Of a DNA stretch of 24,728 nt, positions 1-6,471 are shown one piece after another. This DNA is from Deltaproteobacteria bacterium (GTDB lineage Bacteria > Desulfobacterota > DSM-4660 > Desulfatiglandales > HGW-15), in NCBI GenBank assembly GCA_016926135.1, contig JAFGPH010000376.1, positions 1-24,728 on the forward strand. The letters are read 5' to 3'. How positions within the stretch are numbered: position 1 is the stretch's first letter; each line of letters opens with the position of its first letter. The notes under the pieces are model-generated. The model was not told the origin of the DNA, did no database searches, and was given only the letters and a program-made list of their open reading frames with translations. The position numbers were made by a program, and so were the translations under genes.

Positions 1-363
1 GTTGAAGGGGGCCGAGAGGTCACCAGAGAGATCCGCATTTACGATCCCATCGGCCTCCAGCTCATCGTTTTCGAGTCCAAGCAGACCAAAGCCATCCAAT
101 ACAAAATCGCCGTTGCCCATCTTGTCTGGGCCTTTATGAACGGCCGGCTCAAGCCGTCGAAATGGACCCTTATGGGGGACCTGGTCGCGGCCGGCCGGCA
201 GATCCATTCCCTTCCGAGCGGGCGCACCAGGGGGGAGCTGGTGCGGGACCTGGCCGAACGGGAAGGGTGCAGCCTTGCCACCATTTACCGGCGAATCGCC
301 AGGGCCACTGGAAAGCGGCTCAGGCAGAGCGTCCGGAGCGATCGCGGGTCGCGCCGGTCTTAA
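1..363 (+). CDS. Antirepressor-like protein, C-terminal part (5' end cut by window)
   Basis: The frame is open from base 1 to the TAA at 361-363, so the visible 120 codons are the C-terminal part of a longer protein. The segment IYDPIGLQLIVFES followed by KAIQYKIAVAHLVWAFMNG resembles the end of Bro-N/antirepressor-type domains, in which a Gly-Leu-Ile-Phe strand is followed by a Lys/Arg-rich helix. The last 50 residues (GELVRDLAEREGCSLATIYRR, then a basic tail) look like a helix-turn-helix. In phages such proteins switch or modulate repression; that role here is inferred from the motif and from its place at the head of the early region. The domain call is by eye and weak. The next gene follows after 22 nt with its own ribosome binding site. 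Confidence 0.5.
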   Translation, partial: VEGGREVTREIRIYDPIGLQLIVFESKQTKAIQYKIAVAHLVWAFMNGRLKPSKWTLMGDLVAAGRQIHSLPSGRTRGELVRDLAEREGCSLATIYRRIARATGKRLRQSVRSDRGSRRS

Positions 364-385
364 AAACAGACAAAGGAGATCAGTC

Positions 386-856
386 ATGACACCAGAGCAG
401 AGCCGGGCATTTGACGATTATCCATACCCAGGCCCTCCGGGTTCACAGATTTATTACCCAAAGGGCCACCCCAGCGGACTGGGAGGGCAGCAGATCTATT
501 TTCCTAAGGCTCCCCAAAAAAAACACGTCATTTTCGATTTCGGAATCGATCTCGGCGACATCTTCGAAGCCATCCAAATAAAGATCACATGCTCTGAAGA
601 ATTCCTCACCCACTACCACCGGGCAGAGGGTTTTTCAGCAGAGCAAATCATTGATTTCATTAAAAGCTACCTGCGAAATCCCGTAATTCCAAGGATGCTC
701 AATCTGGAGGAAGACCTTTCTCTTCCCGAATTCGAGCGCGTGCTACGGGGTGATAGTAACAGGCCTCTTTCATCTGATCAGAATTCTCAGGAGAGCACCG
801 AGGAGTGCCCACATGATAAGGGCTGCTGCACCGATACCCGTCACGGGGAAGAGTAG
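386..856 (+). CDS. Hypothetical protein, 156 aa
   Basis: I do not recognise this family. The ATG at 386 is preceded by AAAGGAGAT at a normal distance, which is why I prefer it to upstream in-frame starts that overlap the previous gene. The N-terminus is rich in Pro, Gly and Tyr and contains a near-duplicate, QIYYPK and QIYFPK, about 20 residues apart. The middle is probably globular (HVIFDFGIDLGDIFEAIQI, then a helical stretch). The C-terminus is polar and ends in a Cys-containing tail (CPHDKGCC). Base composition is visibly more AT-rich than the transposase or head genes, suggesting a more recent acquisition. It lies between the antirepressor-like gene and an HTH regulator. Confidence 0.6.
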   Translation: MTPEQSRAFDDYPYPGPPGSQIYYPKGHPSGLGGQQIYFPKAPQKKHVIFDFGIDLGDIFEAIQIKITCSEEFLTHYHRAEGFSAEQIIDFIKSYLRNPVIPRMLNLEEDLSLPEFERVLRGDSNRPLSSDQNSQESTEECPHDKGCCTDTRHGEE

Positions 857-945
857 CGAAAGTTCCCGTTCCGGCAGGGACCTTACGGGTGAATTTTGTC
901 AGGTATTCGCAGGGCATAAAACCTCCAACCAACAAGGAACTACAG

Positions 946-1245
946 ATGACACCTAAAGCAAGAAAGGACGCGCTCAGGAAGCGGGGGATCACCCAGAAGC
1001 GGATTGCGGAGGAGTTGGGTGTGTCTGAGATGAGCGTTTCGCGCGTCATCAACGGACCCGGCGTGTCGGACCGGATCATGACATACATAGCCGAAAAAAT
1101 CGGCAAGCCGAAACACAAGGTCTTTCCCGAATATTACCTCAGCATACCGAAGCGGAAATCATCAAAGGCAATAGGAAAAATTAACCGTTATCAGGCGGGA
1201 AGTCAATGTCTAAATCTCGAAGTAAAATCGACAGCCTGCAACTGA
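946..1245 (+). CDS. HTH transcriptional regulator (Cro/XRE- or LacI-like head), 99 aa
   Basis: A small DNA-binding protein. Residues 14-36 (GITQKRIAEELGVSEMSVSRVI) form a clear helix-turn-helix, with an Asn-Gly after the recognition helix as in LacI and XRE families. There is no effector or oligomerisation domain, so it may be a phage repressor or a Ner/Cro-like early regulator. The ATG at 946 is preceded by AAGGAAC; an in-frame ATG at 889 would add a tail with no such site. The 89 bp upstream (857-945) is one of the few gene-free stretches in the early region and is a plausible site for an early promoter/operator, although I could not define one. Its 3' end overlaps the next gene by 40 nt. 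Confidence 0.75.
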   Translation: MTPKARKDALRKRGITQKRIAEELGVSEMSVSRVINGPGVSDRIMTYIAEKIGKPKHKVFPEYYLSIPKRKSSKAIGKINRYQAGSQCLNLEVKSTACN

Positions 1246-1694
1246 GCATCTTCGATTTTCTGAGGTCCGTGACCCAGGGGCAGGAGCCGCATTGCGGGGA
1301 CGAGGGATCGTTGAACATCAGAGAGCGGCTGCGGCTTGCGATGGTCGAGGCGATCAAGGGGTGCCGCCCCCTTTCGCGGTGGGAGATCGCGGGGCGGATG
1401 TCGCACCTCCTGGGGGTAGAGATCAGCAAGTACATGCTCGACGCCTGGACGGCGGAGAGCAAGGGGTTTCACCGGATGCCGGCCGAGTATCTGCCGGCAT
1501 TCTGCGTTGTGACGGGATCGCGGAAACCCCTGGAGGTACTGGCGTCCACGGCGGGGATGTTCGCGTTGCCGGGGCCGGAGGCCCTTAGGGCGGAGATCCA
1601 GCGGTTCGCCGAGGAGGAGCGCAGGGCCAGGCGGGAGAAGAGGAAGAGGGTCGGGTTTCTTGAATACCTTGAATCGGAGGGCAAGGGGAGATGA
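1206..1694 (+). CDS. CII-like phage regulatory protein, 162 aa
   Basis: Probably a DNA-binding early regulator. The central region (LSRWEIAGRMSHLLG, then ISKYMLDAWTAESKG) looks like a helix-turn-helix of the phage regulatory CII-like type: a helix on DNA is followed by MLDAWTAESKGxHRMP and then a helical domain (LPAFCVVTGSRKPLEVL). The C-terminus is a basic helix rich in Arg, Glu and Lys (EEERRARREKRKR). The start ATG at 1206 lies inside the preceding gene, in another frame, with GGGAAG upstream. Placement just before the transposase block fits Mu-like phages. The family call is from pattern memory, not from a search. The stop overlaps the next start (ATGA). Confidence 0.6.
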   Translation: MSKSRSKIDSLQLSIFDFLRSVTQGQEPHCGDEGSLNIRERLRLAMVEAIKGCRPLSRWEIAGRMSHLLGVEISKYMLDAWTAESKGFHRMPAEYLPAFCVVTGSRKPLEVLASTAGMFALPGPEALRAEIQRFAEEERRARREKRKRVGFLEYLESEGKGR

Positions 1695-1918
1695 CGGAGC
1701 TTAATGTCGTACGAAGAGGGGTTGAGACCGTGCGGGAGGGGACCTGCATCGAGTGCGCGGCGTGGATCGATGACGGCAACGGGTTTTTCGGCCTCTGCAA
1801 CAACGGGGCGTCGAGTCACTACGGGCACGCCGTGGCATTCAAGCACCCTTCCTGCCGGAAGGTTTTGAGGATGGCGAATGCCACCCAGGAGACCGTCAAG
1901 AAGATGGGGAAGTTTTGA
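1691..1918 (+). CDS. Small Cys-containing protein, 75 aa (possible zinc binder)
   Basis: The ATG overlaps the stop of the previous gene by 4 nt, so it is translationally coupled to it. Residues C19 and C22 form a CxxC, with further Cys at 36 and 55 and His at 43, 46 and 52, enough ligands for a zinc site. The motif TCIECAAWIDDG followed by GLCNNG resembles small phage proteins of unknown function. Function is not recognised. A and B repeats follow directly. Confidence 0.6.
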   Translation: MTELNVVRRGVETVREGTCIECAAWIDDGNGFFGLCNNGASSHYGHAVAFKHPSCRKVLRMANATQETVKKMGKF

Positions 1919-1935
1919 CGGGATTGAAAAAGAAG

Positions 1936-1997
1936 CCTCTCGCAGAGGACGCGGAGGGCACGGAGAGGGATTAATGGTTCAAGATTCAAGATTCAGG
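1936..1997 (+). repeat. A repeat arm (1936-1968) plus B repeat (1977-1997)
   Basis: The A copy reads CCTCTCGCAGAGGACGCGG and continues with GGGCACGGAG. The B copy is GTTCAAGATTCAAGATTCA. Both recur between other genes in the window. Here no matching inverted A arm is seen downstream, so this is a half element. It directly precedes the ribosome binding site of the winged-helix gene at 2010. Confidence 0.75.
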
Positions 1998-2009
1998 AAA
2001 GGAGGGATT

Positions 2010-2333
2010 ATGAAGGACGGGAGGAAGAGCTACAGGAGGATCGGGGCGGTGGTTAAGACCATCCAGATCCTGCGGTACCTGGCGGAGCAGAGGGGCCCGG
2101 TTTCGGGGGCCGATGCGGCCAGGGCATTGGAGCTGCCGGTCGGCACGGTTATGTGCCACCTGGTCACGCTGGAAGATGACCGTCTGGTGAGGCGGATCGG
2201 GGAGCACTGGGAGTTGGGGGACGGGATGGCGATCTTCTGGGCCCGCAGGAAGGCGAACCTCGAGGCGGGCATTGAACGGATGAAGGACGATTTGAGGGAT
2301 ATAGGGGTTACTCGCGCAGAGGCGCAGGGTTAA
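2010..2333 (+). CDS. IclR-type winged-helix regulator without effector domain, 107 aa
   Basis: Residues about 8-70 form the N-terminal winged helix of IclR-family proteins: a first helix (VVKTIQILRYLAEQRG), a second helix (GADAARALELPVGTV) and a strand pair (LVRRIGEHWELGDGM). The roughly 170-residue effector domain of true IclR proteins is absent, so this is a stand-alone DNA-binding domain, probably a phage early-gene regulator. The ATG at 2010 has AGGAAAGGAGGG just upstream; an in-frame ATG at 1878 would run through the repeat region and is unlikely. The last residues (TRAEAQG) are encoded by an A-type repeat fragment (about 2310-2329), so the original C-terminus may have been replaced. Confidence 0.75.
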   Translation: MKDGRKSYRRIGAVVKTIQILRYLAEQRGPVSGADAARALELPVGTVMCHLVTLEDDRLVRRIGEHWELGDGMAIFWARRKANLEAGIERMKDDLRDIGVTRAEAQG

Positions 2334-2340
2334 CGGAAAA

Positions 2341-2380
2341 CGGACCCGCCTTCGCCCATAGGGCTACGGCGCGGCAAGGG
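2341..2380 (+). repeat. E repeat, copy 1
   Basis: CGGACCCGCCTTCGCCC, then GGGCTACGGCGCGGCAAGGG. It lies in the 55-bp gap before the gene at 2389, whose ribosome binding site (GGGGGAGG) merges with the repeat end. Two more copies lie at 7256-7294 and 11258-11296. Confidence 0.8.
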
Positions 2381-2388
2381 GGAGGAAT

Positions 2389-3285
2389 ATGGCGAACAGG
2401 AAGAGATTGGATTCCGATACGGAGGCGGCCCTGGCCGTGGTGGAGATGGAAAAGAAACAGGAGGAACTGAAGAGGGTGGAACAGGAGAAAAGGGAGAAGG
2501 CAATCGCCCAATGCCACGAGGTCATAGGGCGGATTCAGGGCATCAAAATGTTGTCAGAATTTGGCGACGTCGCCAGTTTGATGTGGCTCAAAGAGGTTAA
2601 GGAGCTGAAGATTTACCTGGACATCCCTAATATTAGAACGTGGGAATCATTCTGTGATTACTTGAAGTTAGACCGTAGAACGGTTGATGAGGACCTTCAA
2701 AATCTCAGAATATTCGGTGAAAACTTTTTGGCGACGGTCGCCAATTTACAGGTCGGTTACCGCGAGCTCAGAAAACTGCGCCAGATTTCAGCGGCCGGGG
2801 ACATGATCATCGACGCGGAGTTCGCGGTCATAGGGGAGGAGCGGATCCCCCTGGACGCGGATCACGCCGAGGACCTGGAGGCGGCGATCGAATCGCTGCT
2901 CGATTCCAAGAACCGGGAGATCGCTGAACAGAAGGCCACCATCAAGGCCAAGGAGCGGGTCCTGAGGGACAAGGAAAAGAAGATCGAGGGCCTGGCGACG
3001 GAGATCGAAAAACTGGAGGGCAAGGCCAGGGCCAAGGGCCACACGCCGGAGGAGGAGGCGATCCTCAGGAAGGCGGAGGATCACAAGGGCCTGATCGACA
3101 CGCTGTTTTTGAACATCGAGCCGGAGAATTTCTTCCCCGGGGACCTTGCGGTCACGCCGCGCATGAAGGCTGCCTACGTTGAGCTGTTGGGGTTCCTGCG
3201 GCGGACGGCGGAGGGGGTTTACCAGGCGGGGATGGAGGTCTACGACGACCTGGATGAAGAGGAGTGGGTGCAGCCGGAGTCTTAA
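2389..3285 (+). CDS. Coiled-coil protein with central HTH-like segment, 298 aa
   Basis: Residues 18-40 and about 160-214 are strongly charged heptad-like helices (coiled coils). Residues about 80-135 (NIRTWESFCDYLKLDRRTVDEDL, then VGYRELRKLRQI) look like a helix-turn-helix followed by a basic helix. The C-terminus (FFPGDLAVTPRMKAAYVELLGFLRRTAEGVYQAGMEVYDDL) is helical and acidic. I know similar genes from the early region of deltaproteobacterial Mu-like phages but no assigned function. A DNA-binding or chromosome-organising role is only inferred. The central stretch (about 2540-2770) is more AT-rich, with AGA, TTA and ATA codons, than either flank, and two near-perfect palindromes lie within it. 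The gene ends 26 bp before the transposase. Confidence 0.65.
   Translation: MANRKRLDSDTEAALAVVEMEKKQEELKRVEQEKREKAIAQCHEVIGRIQGIKMLSEFGDVASLMWLKEVKELKIYLDIPNIRTWESFCDYLKLDRRTVDEDLQNLRIFGENFLATVANLQVGYRELRKLRQISAAGDMIIDAEFAVIGEERIPLDADHAEDLEAAIESLLDSKNREIAEQKATIKAKERVLRDKEKKIEGLATEIEKLEGKARAKGHTPEEEAILRKAEDHKGLIDTLFLNIEPENFFPGDLAVTPRMKAAYVELLGFLRRTAEGVYQAGMEVYDDLDEEEWVQPES
2562..2575. repeat. Perfect 14-bp palindrome inside coding sequence
   Basis: TGGCGACGTCGCCA. A related sequence, TTGGCGACGGTCGCCAA, a perfect 17-bp inverted repeat with a one-base centre, lies at 2728-2744. Both share the arm GGCGAC/GTCGCC and bracket the AT-rich centre of the gene. Confidence 0.8.
2728..2744. repeat. 17-bp inverted repeat inside coding sequence
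   Basis: TTGGCGACGGTCGCCAA, with the same arm as the palindrome at 2562-2575. It could be a protein-binding site or a recombination scar; see findings. Confidence 0.8.
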
Positions 3286-3311
3286 TTTAAAGTCGGGAAG
3301 GGGCGCTGGAA

Positions 3312-5021
3312 ATGGCGGAATCGCAACCGTGGATGATCGAGATGGCTGAGCAGCTCAACAGGGCGGAGACTGCCGGGCGGAGGGACGTGATCGAGGGCTA
3401 CCGTGAACTGACCGGGAAATCGGCCGCAACGCTCTACCGGATCGCACGCGATCACGGGTTCCTGAGCGGCCGGAGGAGGCGGGCGGACGCAGGAAGGCGC
3501 GCAGTGACGGGCGAGCAGGTGGCCCTTGTGAGCGCGATCATACAAAGCACTGCCCGGGAGGTCAAGGGCTGCATCATGGACGTGGATACGGCGCTCGGCC
3601 TTGCAGAGGACAACGGCCTGATCGGTCCCGGCACGGTCTCTACGGCGAGGATGCAGGCGCTTCTGCGGGAGAACAACATGAACAGGGCCATGCTGGACAT
3701 ACCGGAGCCCCGGATCAGGATGAGGAGCCTTCATCCCAACCACGTTCACGTGCTGGACGCATCGATCTGCATCCAGTATTACCTCCGGGGCCGCAAGGGC
3801 CTGGCGATCATGGATGAGCGCAAATTCTACAAGAACAAACCCGCCAATTTCTCGAAGATCAAGAACAAGCTCATCAGGTACGTCCTCACGGACCATTTCA
3901 GCCACACCATATTCGTCAAATACTACTACGTGGCGGGCGAGAACATGGAGACGGTCTATGATTTTCTGTGTTCGGCCTGGCGGGGCGGGCGCCATGAGAA
4001 GTGGCCCTTCAGGGGGGTGCCCTTTTTCCTCCTCATGGACGCGGGGGCCGCGAACATTGCAAAGCCCATAATCGGGATGCTCAAGCAGCTGGACGTGCAG
4101 TTTCCGGAGTCGATGCCCCACAATCCGGCGCGGCAGGGGTCGGCGGAGGTGGCCCACGACATGGTGGAGAGCAAGTTCGAGAGCCGGCTGCGGATCCAGC
4201 CCGCCGCCACGATCGAGGAGCTGAACGCCTGGGCCCTTGACTGGTGCGCGTGGTTCAACGGGACCAAAAAACACCGGCGCCACGGGATGACGCGGACCGG
4301 CTGCTGGCTCAAGTACGCGAAACAGGAGCACATCCGGGACCTGCCATCCGGTGAGATGATGCAGGAGCTTTTCGCCGCGCCCTCCGAGACGCGAACGGTG
4401 GACGCCCACTATTGCATCTCCTACAAGTCGAACACGTACAGGCTGAAGCACGTCGAGGGGATCATCCCCAGGCGGAGCCAGGTCCTGGTGGTTTTCAGGC
4501 CGATGCAATGGCCGGACGTGGGCGTCGTCTTCAACGAGACAGAGTACATCGTGCGGCCCCTGGGGGTGTTTGACGGCGGTTTCCTGGAAGGGTCGGCGGT
4601 GATAGGCGCGGAGTACAAGGCGCTGCCGGAGAGCCCGGTGCAGAAGGTCAGGAAGGTCAATGAGAACATGGCCTACGGCGAGTCCCGGGAAAAGGGGGCA
4701 GCGCCCTTTTCCGGGACGCTTCAGAGGGTTTTCGGGCACATGGCCGAAAAACTGGGAAACGTCGCGGCCATGCCGCGCCGGGGCACGCCCATCGAGGTGG
4801 GGAGGGACCTGGCGCAAAAGGAGATTCCCATCATGGAGCTTTTCAAGCGGCTGCGGGACGCCGGGGTTGCGGTTACGCCGGCGCTGAACGCGGAGCTCCG
4901 GGAGGAGTTGGGGGGTAGCGTTTCGGTGGGGCGGGCCGAGGAGGTCGTCAGGGCCCTGGTTGAGGGGGCGGACTGGCGCGGGGAGGAGAGTTTGGACAGG
5001 ATTACGGGATTTACCGGATGA
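3312..5021 (+). CDS. Transposase A (DDE, MuA/TnsB-like), 569 aa
   Basis: Catalyses strand transfer for integration and replicative transposition of the phage genome. The N-terminus (residues 1-60) contains HTH-like segments for end binding (SAATLYRIARDHGF). An RNase H-like rve core occupies about 140-300. Its catalytic residues by eye are D149 (HVHVLDAS), D243 (FFLLMDAGAAN) and E279 (RQGSAEVAHDM), giving DD(35)E spacing. A beta-barrel-like domain follows (about 355-440, FNETEYIV near its end), as in Mu_transpos_C, then a basic or helical C-terminal tail for partner contacts. The length is shorter than Mu A (663 aa). The ATG at 3312 follows GGGAAGGGGCG. The last residues (DRITGFTG) come from a C-type repeat at 4994-5020. 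The ATPase partner is directly downstream. Confidence 0.93.
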   Translation: MAESQPWMIEMAEQLNRAETAGRRDVIEGYRELTGKSAATLYRIARDHGFLSGRRRRADAGRRAVTGEQVALVSAIIQSTAREVKGCIMDVDTALGLAEDNGLIGPGTVSTARMQALLRENNMNRAMLDIPEPRIRMRSLHPNHVHVLDASICIQYYLRGRKGLAIMDERKFYKNKPANFSKIKNKLIRYVLTDHFSHTIFVKYYYVAGENMETVYDFLCSAWRGGRHEKWPFRGVPFFLLMDAGAANIAKPIIGMLKQLDVQFPESMPHNPARQGSAEVAHDMVESKFESRLRIQPAATIEELNAWALDWCAWFNGTKKHRRHGMTRTGCWLKYAKQEHIRDLPSGEMMQELFAAPSETRTVDAHYCISYKSNTYRLKHVEGIIPRRSQVLVVFRPMQWPDVGVVFNETEYIVRPLGVFDGGFLEGSAVIGAEYKALPESPVQKVRKVNENMAYGESREKGAAPFSGTLQRVFGHMAEKLGNVAAMPRRGTPIEVGRDLAQKEIPIMELFKRLRDAGVAVTPALNAELREELGGSVSVGRAEEVVRALVEGADWRGEESLDRITGFTG

Positions 5022-5145
5022 AAGGGAATTCAAGATTATCAGATTCAAGATTCAAGACTGTCTCTCGCAGAGCACACGGAGATCACAGAGTTAAAAGAAA
5101 TTTAATTTGTTTTTCTCTCTGAGGCCTCTGCGGGCTCTGCGAGAG
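4994..5145 (+). repeat. C fragment, B repeat and A-A' hairpin
   Basis: 4994-5020 is a C-type sequence that also encodes the transposase C-terminus. 5028-5059 is a B copy. 5062-5145 is an inverted repeat: CTCTCGCAGAGC (5062-5073) pairs exactly with GCTCTGCGAGAG (5134-5145), with partial pairing inside and an AT-rich loop around 5091-5115. It could act as a transcription attenuator between transposase and ATPase. No U-tract follows the stem on the + strand, so a classical terminator is not supported. Confidence 0.8.
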
Positions 5146-5168
5146 GAAACCGGAAAGGAGGGAGGTCG

Positions 5169-6422
5169 GTGAGCAAGGCCAGGGTGTATGAAAGTCAGTT
5201 TGAGCCTGTGGTGCTGAAGGCCTTGATGGCGGACTGCGACATCGGGCAGGCGGCCATGGCGGATCTGGTATCCCGGGAATGTTGGCGGTCGGTAAGCAGG
5301 CCGCTCATTAATTTGGCCGTCAACCGGGGATACGATCCTCCGGATATCGAGGGTTTCAGGGGGGCGGTGGAAAGGATTATCGGGAGCAACCCCCGGGCCA
5401 TGGAATGGCTGTCGGTGCGGGGCATATCGCCCAAGGACGTATGGGGGCCCCTGGGGCGGTCGATGAGAAACGCGCTGCCCGCGGGGCACGGAATCAGGAG
5501 CCAGAGGAGAATGCCCCAGGCAGTCAGGCCCGGGGACCCGGACGAAATCCAAATAACATGGGAGGTGGATATGATCGGTCAAGACGTGTTGAAGCATTTC
5601 AAGGTTTTCAGAAACCCATTCATCGACGACATACAGAAGGACTCGGACATCTATATGAGCGACGAGCACCGGTACATAGAGGCCGCAATGCTGGACTCGG
5701 CACGGCACGGCGGGTTCCTGGCCGTGATCGGAGAGGTGGGGAGCGGGAAGACCGTGATGCGCCGGAAGGTGATCGAGCAGCTCAGGCGGGACGGGGACAC
5801 CCTCGTGATCTACCCTCAGATGATCGATAAAACGCGGCTGACGGCAGCGAGCATATGCGATGCGATCATTCAGGACATATCGAGCGAGCGGTGCAAGATC
5901 AAATTAGAGGACAAGACCAGGCAGGTGCAGCGTCTCCTCATGGACCGGGCCAAATCGGGCTACAGGCACGTTCTGATCATCGAGGAGGCCCACGACATGA
6001 AGGCCCAGACCCTCAAGTACGTGAAGCGGTTTTACGAGCTCGAGGACGGGTACCGGAAATTGATGGGGATCATCCTGATCGGCCAGACCGAGCTGAAGCA
6101 CTTCTTCAACGAGGGGCAGCACGTCGACATGAGGGAGGTTATCAGGCGTGTGCAGGTCGCGGAAATCAAGGGCCTGAACGGGCATCTGAAGCCGTACCTG
6201 AGCGTGAAATTCAAGAGGGTCGGGAAGGCCGTGGAGGAGATCTTCGAAGAGGGCGCCTTCGAGGCCCTGGCGCAGCGCCTCACATCGACGAGCAGGGACG
6301 GCAAGAGCAAGGTGAGCCATGCCTACCCCCTGCTTGTGAACAACTACGTTGCCAGGGCCATGAATCTGGCCCACGAGATGGGGGAGATGAAGATCTCGGC
6401 GGACGTCATCATGGCGTTATGA
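5169..6422 (+). CDS. Transposition AAA+ ATPase (MuB-like), 417 aa
   Basis: Target-DNA-binding ATPase that activates the transposase and selects targets. The N-terminus (about 15-60) is an HTH-like region, as in Mu B (AMADLVSREC, then SVSRPLINLAVNRG). The AAA core has Walker A GEVGSGKT (188-195), Walker B VLIIEEAHD (268-276) and a sensor-1-like segment ILIGQTE (302-308). The C-terminal part carries helices (VEEIFEEGAFEALAQRL, then HAYPLLVNNYVARAMNLAHEMGE). The start is GTG at 5169, preceded by GGAAAGGAGGGAGG, a strong site. It is longer than Mu B (312 aa) because of an extended N-terminus. The pair transposase-ATPase is the signature of Mu-like phages and Tn7/IS21-type elements. Confidence 0.92.
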   Translation: MSKARVYESQFEPVVLKALMADCDIGQAAMADLVSRECWRSVSRPLINLAVNRGYDPPDIEGFRGAVERIIGSNPRAMEWLSVRGISPKDVWGPLGRSMRNALPAGHGIRSQRRMPQAVRPGDPDEIQITWEVDMIGQDVLKHFKVFRNPFIDDIQKDSDIYMSDEHRYIEAAMLDSARHGGFLAVIGEVGSGKTVMRRKVIEQLRRDGDTLVIYPQMIDKTRLTAASICDAIIQDISSERCKIKLEDKTRQVQRLLMDRAKSGYRHVLIIEEAHDMKAQTLKYVKRFYELEDGYRKLMGIILIGQTELKHFFNEGQHVDMREVIRRVQVAEIKGLNGHLKPYLSVKFKRVGKAVEEIFEEGAFEALAQRLTSTSRDGKSKVSHAYPLLVNNYVARAMNLAHEMGEMKISADVIMAL

Positions 6423-6427
6423 AAGAA

Positions 6428-6460
6428 AATTCAAGGTTCAAGATTCAAGATTCAAAATTA
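6428..6460 (+). repeat. B repeat
   Basis: AATTCAAGGTTCAAGATTCA and a continuation of the same motif, filling the gap between the ATPase and the next start codon. Confidence 0.75.
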
Positions 6461-6471
6461 AGGGGAATCCT

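Noticed and set aside
275..385. Longer N-terminus for the gene at 386
   Set aside because: It would overlap the antirepressor-like frame for about 90 nt, while ATG 386 has a strong SD.
3282..5048. 588-codon open frame on the minus strand across the transposase gene
   Set aside because: It mirrors the transposase, whose domains and catalytic residues are clear. GC-rich codon use produces long antisense frames throughout the window; its translation is Pro/His/Arg-rich with no domain. The same applies to minus-strand frames at 17886-19265 and 19972-21615.
5062..5145. CRISPR array or IS end
   Set aside because: The repeats are inverted arms of one hairpin, not regularly spaced direct repeats with unique spacers. 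No target-site duplication or transposase belongs to it.
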